Origin: CBDCUC01 sp965222485
GTDB taxonomy: Bacteria > Pseudomonadota > Alphaproteobacteria > Rhizobiales > Hyphomicrobiaceae
Direction: 5' to 3'
Assembly (NCBI GenBank): GCA_965222485.1
Contig: CBDCUC010000040.1
Span: 1,364,001 to 1,428,000, forward strand
DNA length: 64,000 bases
A model generated the notes under the pieces. It was not told the DNA's origin, ran no database searches, and worked only from the letters and a program-made list of their open reading frames with translations. Positions 35,210-44,535 of the stretch are shown piece after piece; within the stretch, counting starts at the first letter, position 1, and each line of letters begins with the position of its first letter. A program made the position numbers and the translations under genes.

Positions 35210-35878
35210 CTAACGAACGGCGGGTACTGGTTTTGGTGGCTTAATATCGCAATGAACGAGGCTGTCTGGGGCGCGACGCCAGGCAAAGGTCCGGCCAAAC
35301 ATTTTTGTTCCTGCATAACCTCGGACATTCAGGCGATTCTTGGAGATAAGCGTTAGCGCAACGTCATACGTTTTGCCGTCTTCGGGGTCGTAAACCCATC
35401 CGCGGTCCCAAGACCCGTCGCGTTGCGGGGAGAGATTGCCGATGACCTGCAAGCCGCAAATGGGTTTTGAGCGGCGGGAGGCGCGGGGATTGTTGGCATC
35501 GCGAAGCGGTCTGCCGCGGCGATCCTTCAGTTTTCGGAGCCAGACGATGCGTCCGCAAAGCCTGCCCTTGCCACATGGTGCGAGTTCAACGGCGCCGCGT
35601 TCTTTGGCATCGACCCAAACGCCGGCGTATATCTTGAGTTTTTTGTGCGCGGCACGATGTACTGAGCCAGCCGCATCAGCCGCAGTAGGGCAGAAGGCAA
35701 CGACCGCAGCTGCGGTGGCAGCGAATGCAAACTTTGTGAGGTGGGCACGGCGGCGCGACCGGGCTGTACTGCATGTTGCAGCTTGGCGGCTCACTTGTTC
35801 GAACGTTTTACTCCATTCGCAGGTGAGCATCTGGGTGCCCTGCCATAAACGCACTAAGACATTGCAGTTCTGAGACAT
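35210..35878 (-). CDS. DUF2147 domain secreted protein
   Basis: The 222-residue product carries an internal export signal (TKFAFAATAAAVVAFCPTAADAAG, cut roughly after residue 70) and a DUF2147 domain of about 115 residues: AGVWVDAKERGAVELAPCG, LCGRIVWLRKL, RSKPICGLQVIG and YDPEDGKTYDVAL. The domain has a lipocalin-like barrel in solved members and its role is unknown. The region before the signal is unusually long, so the real start may be ATG 35830 or lower. The gene has no obvious operon partner. Confidence 0.82.
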   Translation of the reverse strand: MSQNCNVLVRLWQGTQMLTCEWSKTFEQVSRQAATCSTARSRRRAHLTKFAFAATAAAVVAFCPTAADAAGSVHRAAHKKLKIYAGVWVDAKERGAVELAPCGKGRLCGRIVWLRKLKDRRGRPLRDANNPRASRRSKPICGLQVIGNLSPQRDGSWDRGWVYDPEDGKTYDVALTLISKNRLNVRGYAGTKMFGRTFAWRRAPDSLVHCDIKPPKPVPAVR

Positions 35879-36278
35879 GGTCGGTTCGTGTGCTTATTCG
35901 TCGCCCGTTAGGTCGGAGTTAAGAAATGAAAGCGGCGAAAACTTGGTTCATTTTCGCCGTACGCAGATCGCATGATGCTTTCGCATTGGTGGATGGAATG
36001 ATAACAAAGCGATTTTTTCTGTTTAAGTCGCGTTATGTTGTCACGTTAACCTTCCAATAGCATGCGATGCGACATAGTTAGTGCGCTGATTTGATGGAGA
36101 ATTCTTAATCTATGGTTTACTTGCTCGCGGATGCTTTAGAGCGCACAAGTGTGACCGGACTGCCTTCGTGGGGTCAAAATTGGGACCTTGCTAAATCAAT
36201 TGCAGCGGATCATGAGACCGAATGTTGTGGCCATCTAGACCAGCGCAGTTAGCTTCGAGAATATTGATCGGCAATTAG
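35879..36278. other. AT-rich intergenic region upstream of the DevC-type exporter
   Basis: These 400 bp separate divergent genes and contain an AT-rich part near 35990-36110 suited to promoters. One short candidate frame is listed separately. I see no clear operator. Confidence 0.5.
36112..36252 (+). CDS. Candidate 46-residue ORF (doubtful)
   Basis: A GGAGA sequence 12 bases upstream of ATG 36112 opens a 46-codon frame ending 26 bp before the permease gene. The peptide (MVYLLADALERTSVTGLPSW and on, with a CC pair) matches nothing I know. It might be a leader peptide of the exporter operon or chance. Confidence 0.22.
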   Translation: MVYLLADALERTSVTGLPSWGQNWDLAKSIAADHETECCGHLDQRS

Positions 36279-37409
36279 ATGATCCTCACTTTGGCATTTC
36301 GAAATCTGTTTCATGACCGCATCAGGCTGGCGGTCACCCTGGTGGGTATTCTTTTTTCCATCGTTCTTGTTGCTGTGCAGCTTGGCCTATATTTGGGTGC
36401 AGCGCGGATGATCACGGCGAATATCGAGCAGGCACGCGCAGACCTATGGATTACTGCATTTGGTGCCAAGAGCTTTGAGGATGGTGGTTTGCTGCTCGGC
36501 ACGCGCGAGCGACACCAAGCGCTGGCTACTCCGGGTGTGAAAGCCGTTGAGCCGATCGTTGTAAAATTCGCCGAGTGGCGCAAACCAGGCGGCGGTTCCA
36601 CACGTGTTGTCGTTGTTGGCGCCGATGCGGAGGATGGTGGTCTGGCCCCGTGGAACCTGGTTGCAGGTACGTGGGAGGACGTAAAGGCACCCGACGGCGT
36701 TGCGGTTGATTCAACCTACCTGAATGATCTGGGCGTGGAGGGGATTGGCGACACGGCGCAGATTGCCATGGGTCGGGTGCGCATCACTGCACTCACCGAC
36801 GGTATTCGGTCGTTTACGCAGTCGCCGTATGTTTTTACGCCGCTCATGCGGGCACGCCACCTTTTCGGTGCACCGCAAGACCTTTCTACATTCCAGCTTG
36901 TACAGCTTGAGGATGGCGCCGATACGGAGGCTGTCAGATCCGATCTGTTGCGCAGGCTGGAATCGGCGGAAGTCTTGACCCGGCAGGAATTCATCGACCG
37001 CAGTCTGACACAGTGGCTGTTTCGAACCGGCGCGGGTGTTGCCCTGATCGGTGGCGCGCTGTTGGGAATTCTGGTGGGTACCGTCATCGTGGCGCAGACG
37101 CTTTATTCGAGTACAAAAGATCACTTGAATGAGTTTGCAACGCTACGGGCGCTGGGTTCGTCGTCGGGCTATATCCACAAGGTCATTCTGGCGCAAGCAG
37201 GCTTGAGTGCGGTGATCGGGTATCTGCTGGGCATGGCAATCGCGATGATTGTTGTGATGGCCAGCCAGTCGACGCCGCTGCCAATTGTAATGACACCGCA
37301 ATTGGCGCTGGCGCTGTTTACATTGACCGTGGGTATGTGTGCGATCTCGGCCGTGTCGGCGATTGTGAAGGTGACCAAGATCGATCCAGTAGTGGTATTT
37401 AGTAGATGA
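36279..37409 (+). CDS. devC: ABC exporter permease, DevC-like (FtsX/MacB fold)
   Basis: This is the membrane subunit of a DevBCA-type exporter, which works with a fusion protein and an outer membrane channel to move lipids, glycolipids or other compounds. The 376-residue product has an N-terminal helix (about residues 17-40), a periplasmic domain (about 45-250) and three C-terminal helices (ALIGGALLGILVGTVIVAQT, LSAVIGYLLGMAIAMIVVM and the last near residue 345). ATLRALGSSSGYIHKVIL is the cytosolic coupling segment of the FtsX fold. The stop overlaps the start of the ATPase gene by four bases. Confidence 0.9.
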   Translation: MILTLAFRNLFHDRIRLAVTLVGILFSIVLVAVQLGLYLGAARMITANIEQARADLWITAFGAKSFEDGGLLLGTRERHQALATPGVKAVEPIVVKFAEWRKPGGGSTRVVVVGADAEDGGLAPWNLVAGTWEDVKAPDGVAVDSTYLNDLGVEGIGDTAQIAMGRVRITALTDGIRSFTQSPYVFTPLMRARHLFGAPQDLSTFQLVQLEDGADTEAVRSDLLRRLESAEVLTRQEFIDRSLTQWLFRTGAGVALIGGALLGILVGTVIVAQTLYSSTKDHLNEFATLRALGSSSGYIHKVILAQAGLSAVIGYLLGMAIAMIVVMASQSTPLPIVMTPQLALALFTLTVGMCAISAVSAIVKVTKIDPVVVFSR

Positions 37410-38158
37410 CGAAGAAGCCGGTCCTCGAGGCGCGAGACATTGTCAAGGAACTGGGCGTCGGTGCCGGTATGGTGCGGGCGCTTAAAGGCGTCGACATGAC
37501 TCTGGTTCCCGGTGAATTGACGCTGCTCATGGGGCCATCGGGTAGCGGCAAGACGACGCTATTGTCGATATTGGGATGCATCCTTACGTCAACATCTGGA
37601 GATTTGCGAATTGCCGGTGTGGATACCGAAGGGCTTGGGCCGGAAGAGCTTGCAAATCTTCGCCGCAAATACATCGGATTCATATTTCAATCGTATAATC
37701 TATTCCCGACTTTGACGGCGCTGGAAAATGTCAGAATTGCACTCGATGTAAGGGGACAGAAAGGATTTCCGGCGGCGGCGCGCTGTGAAGAGGTGCTGCG
37801 GGAAGTGGGATTGGGACATAGGTTGATGAGCTATCCCACAAACATGTCCGGTGGTGAACAGCAGCGCGTTGCAGTTGCCAGGGCTATTGCCAGTTCGCCT
37901 GCGCTTGTGTTGGCAGATGAGCCGACGGCGGCACTGGATAGCGAAAACGGACATGCGGTTATGGAACTGCTTGCGCGTATTGCGCACGATCAAAACCGAA
38001 GCGTTCTAGCGGTAACGCACGATCCGCGAACGTTAGCATACGCAGATCGCGTCGTGCGCATTGAAGATGGATTGATCGTTGGTGAGGAACGCAGGCCGGA
38101 AGGCTTGGACGCTCCCGAAATCACCGATCTTACAAAAAGGCGGAAGGCTCATGCCTAA
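37406..38158 (+). CDS. devA: ABC exporter ATP-binding protein, DevA-like
   Basis: This is the cytosolic ATPase of the exporter encoded by its neighbours. The 250-residue product has Walker A GPSGSGKTTLLSILG, the Q-loop in IFQSYNLFPTLTALENV, signature MSGGEQQRVAVARAIA, Walker B LVLADEPTAALD and the switch histidine in AVTHDPR, as in the MacB/LolD/DevA class. It overlaps the permease gene at its start, and the next gene begins seven bases before its stop, so the three form one tightly coupled operon. Confidence 0.94.
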   Translation: MTKKPVLEARDIVKELGVGAGMVRALKGVDMTLVPGELTLLMGPSGSGKTTLLSILGCILTSTSGDLRIAGVDTEGLGPEELANLRRKYIGFIFQSYNLFPTLTALENVRIALDVRGQKGFPAAARCEEVLREVGLGHRLMSYPTNMSGGEQQRVAVARAIASSPALVLADEPTAALDSENGHAVMELLARIAHDQNRSVLAVTHDPRTLAYADRVVRIEDGLIVGEERRPEGLDAPEITDLTKRRKAHA

Positions 38159-39266
38159 GTTGGATTCGAATATGTCGACCTTTGCAATTGCCACTTGCGT
38201 TGCATTGGGAATTGGCTCGCTGTTTGGCAGTTTCTCTGTCGAGAACAGCGGGCGTGCCGTTAGCTTCTTGGCAAGCACACCAGCAATGGCGGACGAGACC
38301 GTGCCGGTCGCGCGCTGGGCGTCGTCGGCAACTGGGCGTGTGGAGCCAAAATCCGGAGAGGTCCGGGTCTCATCAATCGTTGGCGGCCGCGTGAAAGAAA
38401 TAGCCGTGGGCGTCAATGACGTCGTTAAGAAGGGTGATGTACTCGTTATACTTGATGAAGGCGATGCCCTATCGCGTATCGAGGCTGCACGCTCTGAATT
38501 GGCGGTGCGTAAGGTTGAGCGTACGGAAGAGCCTGTTGAGGGGCTGGCGAAGGAACGGGATGATGCGGAAGATGCACTGGGAGACGCCGAACGCGAAGTC
38601 TTTGCTGCGCAACGCGCGCTCGATCAAACCATCGTTGAACTGTATCATGGCCGGGTAGCGGCAACTCTCGTGGATGCTGCGCGCGAGCGCTTGAAGTCAG
38701 CCAAGGACGTTGTTGAGAAACGTGCACAGGAGCTGGACATCATCAATGACAAAGAAGGTATGCCATTGCAGACGCGTTTGCAGTCGGGTGTAACCATTGC
38801 GCGTGCCGAACTGGCTATTGCCGAGAAAGCCTTTGATCGCATGCACATTCGTGCGCCGTTCGATGGCACCGTCCTTAATGTTATTGCCCGCATCGGTGAG
38901 ACTGTCGCGCCTTCGCCTGGAAACGCACTCGTTGCATTTGGCGATATCTCTACGATGCGCGTTCGTGCAGAAGTGGAAGAGCGGGATGTTGCGAAAGTCC
39001 GTGTCGGGCAGGGCGTCGTCGTGCGGTCCGATGCGTTTCCCGATCAGGAGTTTGAAGGAAAGGTTGTATCCATAGCATCGTCCCTTGGTTCACCGCGGAT
39101 CGCTACGCGCGGGCCACGCCGCCCTAATGATGTGGATGTGTTGGAAGTGGTGGCCGACCTTGACGGTGCGCCGCCGCTATTGACGGGCATGCGCGTCGAT
39201 GTGTTCTTCAAGAATGACTCCGCGGAAGCCAAGAAGTCGGCGATGGAAACGACTGCGACCAACTAA
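38151..39266 (+). CDS. devB: Exporter membrane fusion protein, DevB-like (HlyD family)
   Basis: This periplasmic adaptor serves the DevC-DevA exporter. From ATG 38151 (GGAAGG at 38142-38147) the product is 371 residues. It has an N-terminal anchor or signal segment (about residues 9-28), a lipoyl half (SGEVRVSSIVGGRVKEIAVG), a coiled-coil hairpin (about 100-205), the second lipoyl half (HIRAPFDGTVLNVIARIGE) and a beta-barrel domain with VRAEVEERDVAKVRVGQGV. In cyanobacteria the order is usually devB-devC-devA; here it is C-A-B. A strong terminator follows. Confidence 0.9.
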   Translation: MPKLDSNMSTFAIATCVALGIGSLFGSFSVENSGRAVSFLASTPAMADETVPVARWASSATGRVEPKSGEVRVSSIVGGRVKEIAVGVNDVVKKGDVLVILDEGDALSRIEAARSELAVRKVERTEEPVEGLAKERDDAEDALGDAEREVFAAQRALDQTIVELYHGRVAATLVDAARERLKSAKDVVEKRAQELDIINDKEGMPLQTRLQSGVTIARAELAIAEKAFDRMHIRAPFDGTVLNVIARIGETVAPSPGNALVAFGDISTMRVRAEVEERDVAKVRVGQGVVVRSDAFPDQEFEGKVVSIASSLGSPRIATRGPRRPNDVDVLEVVADLDGAPPLLTGMRVDVFFKNDSAEAKKSAMETTATN

Positions 39267-39304
39267 ATGTATAAACTGGCATGGATTTGCCGGCGTACTC
39301 AGAC

Positions 39305-39347
39305 AAACAGGCCGTGCCTCTGCCAACTGCGGGGCACGGCCTGTTTT
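39305..39347. terminator. Bidirectional rho-independent terminator
   Basis: A perfect 14-bp stem (AAACAGGCCGTGCC / GGCACGGCCTGTTT) with a 14-base loop is flanked by T-runs when read on either strand. It sits between the stop of the DevB-like gene and the convergent stop of the RND gene and should end both transcripts. Confidence 0.93.
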
Positions 39348-39386
39348 GTCATGAAACAACGCATTTTATGCTGTTGATGTTCAGGC

Positions 39387-42300
39387 CTATTCGGCTGCGC
39401 GTGGTGCGGTACCAGCGGGCACTTCATAATTTTCGCCTGTAGGCCTTTCAAGGCCGCCTGACGCCACCGGTCCTGATGGTATCGCAGTTTGTGTGCTCGT
39501 GCGCGCGTCACCAGCGTCTTCGCCTGACGGTTGAACAAATCGGCCGAAGATCCTGCGCAAGAATTGGGACACGTCGTCCATCAGGATAAACACGGCGGGC
39601 ACGAACACGAGCGACAACAGCGTGGATGAGATTAGGCCGCCGATTACCGCAACTGCCATTGGAGCGCGGAATTCCCCACCGCTGTCAAGGGCAAGCGCTG
39701 AGGGCAACATGCCGCCGATCATGGCGATTGTCGTCATGACGATGGGCCGGGCCCGTTTGCGGCCGGCGTCGACGATGGCGTCGATCCTCGGCACGCCTTT
39801 GGCGATCTGCTCTACGGCAAAGTCGACGAGCATGATGGCATTCTTCGTGACAATTCCCATCAGCATGAGAATGCCGATGACGACAGGCAAGCTGATGGGG
39901 TAGCCGACGATGGCCAGGGCGACGATGGCGCCGCCGATTGAGAGAGGTAGCGAGAACAAAATCGTGATCGGGTGCAGGAAGTTTGCAAACAACAGTACAA
40001 GCACCGAATAGACCATGAGCAGGCCCGCCAGCATGGCTTTGGCAAAGCTCTCGAAGACTTCCTTCATAATCTCGGCGTCGCCGAATTGTTTGACTTCGAC
40101 GCCAGCGGGCAGGTTGCGTGCGGCAGGCAGATTGAGCACCGCGTCAACGGCTTCGCCCAATGGAGCGCCCTTTACCAGATCGGCACCGAGAAGGATGCGG
40201 CGGGTGCGGTCGTACCGGTCAATTGATGTCGGTCCTTGCGATAACTCAAAAGTTGCAACGCTGGTGAGCGGGACTGATCCGCCGGTGACTGTCGGTACAC
40301 GCAAGGCCTCCAGTAAATCGCGTTGGCTTCGCGTGTCCTGGCGCAGCTGAACACGGATTGGGATCTGACGGTCGGCAAGCGTAAACTTTGCAAGATTGGC
40401 GCCGATGTCACCGATTGTGGCGATACGAACGGCTTCCGATATCGCTTGGGTTGAGACGCCGAGTTCGGCTGCAACATACGTGCGGGGACGAACGCGCAAT
40501 TCCGGCCTGTCGAGCTGGGCTGTCGATACGACGTTGACCAGCTGCGGCACGTTGCGTGCCTGACTTGTCAGCTGTGCACCGATTTCGTCGACGCGGTCTC
40601 CATCACGACCGGATATGACGAGTTGGAACTGGCGCTGGCCGTTGTCTTGAAAAAACCAGTACCGGATGTCGGGAATATCGGCGATGGCGCGGCCGATCTC
40701 TTCCTGGATCTCAGCCTGTTTCTTGTCGCGGGTATCCTTGGGCGTCAGGTTTATGATCAGTGTGGCTTTGCGCACCTCAGATCCTGAGCCGAGTATGGTC
40801 CCGCCGTTAATGAATACACTTTCGACGTGTTCACGCCTGCCGATGCGTTCCGCCAACTGCCTCGTCTTTTCGCGTGTGTCTTCAAGCTTTGAGCCGGGTG
40901 GCAATTCTACGCCGAGAAGGGCGCGGTTTACGTCTTCCACGGGCAGGAAACCGGATGGCAGCAAATAAAAGCTTCCAATGGAACCTGCAAAAATCATCAG
41001 GCCGAGAAAAACCGTTGCGACGCGGTGGCGGACCGACCAGCTTACGAGGCGGGTGTAGAACCTAATCGTTCGCCCTTCCTTATCGGCGTGTTTGCTGTCG
41101 GCAAGGAAATAGGCGGCGAGAAGCGGTGTAATAAGTCGTGCAACAAGCAATGAGAAGAAAACTGCGGCCGCGACAGTCAATCCGAATTGTTTGAAGTACT
41201 GGCCGGCAATTCCGCCCATGAAACTAACCGGCACGAACACGGCAATAATTGTGATGGTGATGGCGATGACAGCGAGACCAATCTCGTCAGCCGCCTCCAG
41301 TGCTGCGCGATAGGGCGATTTGCCCATTCGGTTGTGGCGAACGATGTTCTCGATCTCGACAATGGCGTCGTCGACCAGGATGCCGGTGACGATTGTGATT
41401 GCCAAAAGCGAGACGAGGTTCAATGAAAAGCCCATGGCTTCCATCGCCCAGAAGGCGGGGATGATGGATAAGGGAAGTGCAATCGCCGCTATTACGGTTG
41501 CGCGAAAGTCGCGCAGGAAGATGAATACGACGGCAATGGCAAGGACAGCACCTTCCAGAAGCGTTTTCATCGTGGATTGGTAGACACCGAAGGTGTAGGT
41601 CACGGTGTCATCGATCAGTGTGAAACTGATGCCGGGGTGTTGTTTGGCGAGTTCGTCAACTGCATCGGCGACCTGTTTGGCCACCGTCGTATCGCTGGCG
41701 CCCTTGGCGCGCGAAACTGCAAAAGCAACGACGGGTGCGCCAGCAAGCTCGGCAAATTTGCGCGGTTCCTCAACTGTGTCGGTCACTTCGCCAAGATCGT
41801 CGAGTCGCACTTTGCGGCCGCCTGGCAGTGAGATGCTGGTGGCGGCGAGATCTGTGATTGTGCGGCTGCCGGCGAGCGTGCGAATTGCCTGTTCACGGCC
41901 TGCGATTTCGCCGCGACCACCGGCAAGGTCGATATTTGTGGCGCGCAGCTGTGCGTTCACGTCGCCGGCGGTGATACCGAAGCTTAATAGTCGGTCGGGA
42001 TCGAGTGATACGCGAATTTCGCGGGTGACGCCGCCGATGCGGTCCACTGCGGATACGCCTTTGATACCCTGAAGCCGGCGCGAGACCGTGTCGTCGACGA
42101 ACCAGGAGAGCTCTTCGGCTGTCATGGCATCGTTGCGTGCCGCATAGGTGACGATGGGCAAGCCTTCGATGTTGATGCGCTGGGTAATGGGCTCGTCGAT
42201 CGTGCGCGGCAGATCCGTGCGGATGCGTGCGATTGCGTCCTTGACGTCGTTGAGCGCGCGATCTTCGTTTACCTCCAGGCGGAACTCGACCATTGTCAGC

Positions 42301-42572
42301 GAGGAACCTTCCGTCAGTGTCGACGAAACGTGTTTGACGCCGTCGACGCCTGCGATCGCATCCTCAACCTTTTTTGTAACCTGCGACTCCAATTCTTCAG
42401 GTGCGGCACCCGATTGGGTAATGAGAACCTGAACGACCGGTACATCGATGTTTGGAAAACGCGTTACCGACATCGTGTTGAAGCTGATGAGCCCTAGGGC
42501 CATGACGACCATGAACAGCACAAGCGAGGGGACCGGCTTGCGGATCGACAGCGCAGAAATGTTGGCGTTCAT
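39387..42572 (-). CDS. RND efflux transporter, AcrB/HAE1 family
   Basis: This proton-driven inner membrane pump exports drugs or other compounds through a periplasmic adaptor and outer membrane channel. The 1061-residue product has the expected two-fold arrangement of twelve helices and two large periplasmic loops. The proton-relay aspartates are in ILVDDAIVEIENIV, and the second half shows LMGIVTKNAIMLVDFA and GRKRARPIVMTTIAMIGGML. The C-terminal ~55 residues are polar and low in complexity. It follows the adaptor gene with a one-base overlap. No outer membrane factor gene lies nearby, so it probably uses a TolC encoded elsewhere. Confidence 0.95.
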   Translation of the reverse strand: MNANISALSIRKPVPSLVLFMVVMALGLISFNTMSVTRFPNIDVPVVQVLITQSGAAPEELESQVTKKVEDAIAGVDGVKHVSSTLTEGSSLTMVEFRLEVNEDRALNDVKDAIARIRTDLPRTIDEPITQRINIEGLPIVTYAARNDAMTAEELSWFVDDTVSRRLQGIKGVSAVDRIGGVTREIRVSLDPDRLLSFGITAGDVNAQLRATNIDLAGGRGEIAGREQAIRTLAGSRTITDLAATSISLPGGRKVRLDDLGEVTDTVEEPRKFAELAGAPVVAFAVSRAKGASDTTVAKQVADAVDELAKQHPGISFTLIDDTVTYTFGVYQSTMKTLLEGAVLAIAVVFIFLRDFRATVIAAIALPLSIIPAFWAMEAMGFSLNLVSLLAITIVTGILVDDAIVEIENIVRHNRMGKSPYRAALEAADEIGLAVIAITITIIAVFVPVSFMGGIAGQYFKQFGLTVAAAVFFSLLVARLITPLLAAYFLADSKHADKEGRTIRFYTRLVSWSVRHRVATVFLGLMIFAGSIGSFYLLPSGFLPVEDVNRALLGVELPPGSKLEDTREKTRQLAERIGRREHVESVFINGGTILGSGSEVRKATLIINLTPKDTRDKKQAEIQEEIGRAIADIPDIRYWFFQDNGQRQFQLVISGRDGDRVDEIGAQLTSQARNVPQLVNVVSTAQLDRPELRVRPRTYVAAELGVSTQAISEAVRIATIGDIGANLAKFTLADRQIPIRVQLRQDTRSQRDLLEALRVPTVTGGSVPLTSVATFELSQGPTSIDRYDRTRRILLGADLVKGAPLGEAVDAVLNLPAARNLPAGVEVKQFGDAEIMKEVFESFAKAMLAGLLMVYSVLVLLFANFLHPITILFSLPLSIGGAIVALAIVGYPISLPVVIGILMLMGIVTKNAIMLVDFAVEQIAKGVPRIDAIVDAGRKRARPIVMTTIAMIGGMLPSALALDSGGEFRAPMAVAVIGGLISSTLLSLVFVPAVFILMDDVSQFLRRIFGRFVQPSGEDAGDARTSTQTAIPSGPVASGGLERPTGENYEVPAGTAPRAAE

Positions 42573-43834
42573 TACTGCACCTCGCTGACTTTTGCTGAGG
42601 CGGGCGGAACCGGCGCTATGACGTCGCCGTCTCGCAGAAAGGTTCCAGCCTTGGTAACTACAATGTCGCCTGCGCTGAGGCCGGATCGGATTTCGACGAG
42701 CGTGCCGGAGCGCAATCCAGTTTCGACCTCAACAGCCTGAACGCGGTTGTTTTCAACGCGCAGGACGCGTGGCTTTGTGCCATCATAGAGGAGCGCTGCC
42801 GCAGGGACGGCTAAGCCTTGGCTGCGTGCGACTTCGATGTGGCCGCGTGCAAATGCCCCGCTCTTCAAGCTAGGATTCTGGCCAAGAAAGATTCTGACGT
42901 CGCCCAGTCTGTCCGTCACATCGATCTGGGGTGAAACGATGCGGACCTTGCCTGTCAGTGTGCCGGCGCCGGTTACCTGCAGTATCGCGCGTTGACCGGG
43001 TTTTACGCGTGCGAGTTGCGCTTCGGAGACTTCGGCGGCCAGTTCGAATTCTCCGTTCGAAATTATTCGAAACAATGGTTCGGCCGCATTGGAGGCCATT
43101 GCGCCGGTGCGGGCTGTGCGCGCGGAAATGATGCCGGACGTGGGCGCTCTAATGTCTGTGCGTTCAAGCCGCCATACAATGTCGCGGCGCCGTGCTTCAA
43201 GCTGGCTTTTCTCCGCCTTCGCCAGGCTTAGACCGTCCTGTGCTGAGCGGACGCGGGCAGCGGCGGACTTGGCCGCGGCTGTGCGTTCATCAAAGATGCT
43301 TTCGGAAAGGTAGCCTGACTTCTTGAGTGGTGCGGCACGCTTCAACGAGGCCTGGCGCTGGACGGCATTGGCTTCGGCCTCGGCAATCTGGCTTTCGGCC
43401 TGCTTTATCGCGGCCTCGGCACGCGCAATCGCGGCGGCGTTTTCGTCAAGCTCTGCGTTCAGAGTGGCCTTTGATAACGTGGCCAGGACCTGTCCCTTTT
43501 CGACGTTGTCACCAACCTCGGCACCATAACCTGTGATCTGAAGACCTTGCACTTCTGGAACGACAAGCACTTCATCGCGTGGAACAAGGGATCCAGTGAT
43601 GAAGACGGTTTCAGTGAATGGCGCAGCCTTCACCTTGGCCACGCTGATGGCTGGCGGTTGCGCGTGTTTTTCTGCCTGGATTTGGCCTTTGTCAGACAGA
43701 GATTTCGTGTCGGCTTTCCAATCGAGAGGGCGGGCAGCAAGGAGTTTGTCGAAGGACACAATCCCTGCCATCGACAATCCCGCCAGACCAGCGGCGATCA
43801 GCACCAATGCGGCGGCCAAAGTCCTCAATTTCAT
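42572..43834 (-). CDS. RND efflux periplasmic adaptor (MFP)
   Basis: The 420-residue adaptor links the RND pump to an outer membrane channel. It has an N-terminal export or anchor segment (about residues 7-25), lipoyl halves (VPEVQGLQITGYGAEVGDNV and RTDIRAPTSGIISAR), a long coiled coil (about residues 130-215 in alternating A, E and R), and barrel and membrane-proximal domains (FELAAEVSEAQLARVKPGQ, VETGLRSGTLVEIRSGL). The start overlaps the tetR-type gene stop by four bases and its stop overlaps the RND start by one base. Confidence 0.94.
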   Translation of the reverse strand: MKLRTLAAALVLIAAGLAGLSMAGIVSFDKLLAARPLDWKADTKSLSDKGQIQAEKHAQPPAISVAKVKAAPFTETVFITGSLVPRDEVLVVPEVQGLQITGYGAEVGDNVEKGQVLATLSKATLNAELDENAAAIARAEAAIKQAESQIAEAEANAVQRQASLKRAAPLKKSGYLSESIFDERTAAAKSAAARVRSAQDGLSLAKAEKSQLEARRRDIVWRLERTDIRAPTSGIISARTARTGAMASNAAEPLFRIISNGEFELAAEVSEAQLARVKPGQRAILQVTGAGTLTGKVRIVSPQIDVTDRLGDVRIFLGQNPSLKSGAFARGHIEVARSQGLAVPAAALLYDGTKPRVLRVENNRVQAVEVETGLRSGTLVEIRSGLSAGDIVVTKAGTFLRDGDVIAPVPPASAKVSEVQ

Positions 43835-44535
43835 TGCTTGGCCTTTCCGTGGTGTTGGTTATTGCCGTCAGGGGCGGGACCGGTGCCGGCAACTAAAGGC
43901 GGGTCTGATTGGCCAGATGCGGTGGCTGGTTCGCTCAATGGGCGAACGGGATTGAGCAAAGCATCAATGACGCCAATGACCGCCGGCATCAGCTCTTCAG
44001 CATTGAAATCCGGGTCGACCGCGCGACGCCAAAACATCCCATCGCCTAGCAGCATGACCATCTCGGCAGCGGTTTCCGGAGCGAGTTCGGGAGAAATTTT
44101 TCCGTCTTGTTTGGCTCGCGCGAACAAATCGGTGAAGCTTTCCAGCACGAACTTGTCGACGGATCGATGTATCTTGCGCACCGCCTCGTTACGTGTCGCC
44201 TCGCAGCCGATTTCGATACACAGAAGCTGCTTGTAACGGGGTTCTTCCAGGGTGTAGTGCTCGCCCAGTTTCGAAAGGGCCTCGATGAGGTCGGGGGCTT
44301 GTGCCAGTTCAGCAACTTCGCCGGCGAACTTGCTGCGGTTGCGCTCGGCGATGCCGGCGATAAGGTCTTCTTTGGAACTGAAATGCCCGTAGAGTGCGCC
44401 GGTGCTGATCTCAGCTTGCCGACAGATGTCGTTCATTGAGCAACCATGAAAGCCGGAGCGGGCGAAGCAGATTTCGGCCGCGTCGAGGATATGGTCTCGT
44501 CTTGCGAGATGGGTTTCGGGCTTGAGTTTGGGCAT
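43831..44535 (-). CDS. TetR/AcrR family transcriptional regulator
   Basis: This is a predicted repressor of the efflux operon that it heads. The 234-residue product has an N-terminal helix-turn-helix (ILDAAEICFARSGFHGCSMN followed by AEISTGALYGHFSSKEDLI, about residues 15-60) and a variable ligand-binding domain, with a disordered Pro/Gly-rich tail. Being first in the operon with the adaptor and pump fits self-regulation, with release by a pump substrate. A matching palindrome lies 250 bp upstream at 44786-44803. Confidence 0.93.
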   Translation of the reverse strand: MPKLKPETHLARRDHILDAAEICFARSGFHGCSMNDICRQAEISTGALYGHFSSKEDLIAGIAERNRSKFAGEVAELAQAPDLIEALSKLGEHYTLEEPRYKQLLCIEIGCEATRNEAVRKIHRSVDKFVLESFTDLFARAKQDGKISPELAPETAAEMVMLLGDGMFWRRAVDPDFNAEELMPAVIGVIDALLNPVRPLSEPATASGQSDPPLVAGTGPAPDGNNQHHGKAKQ

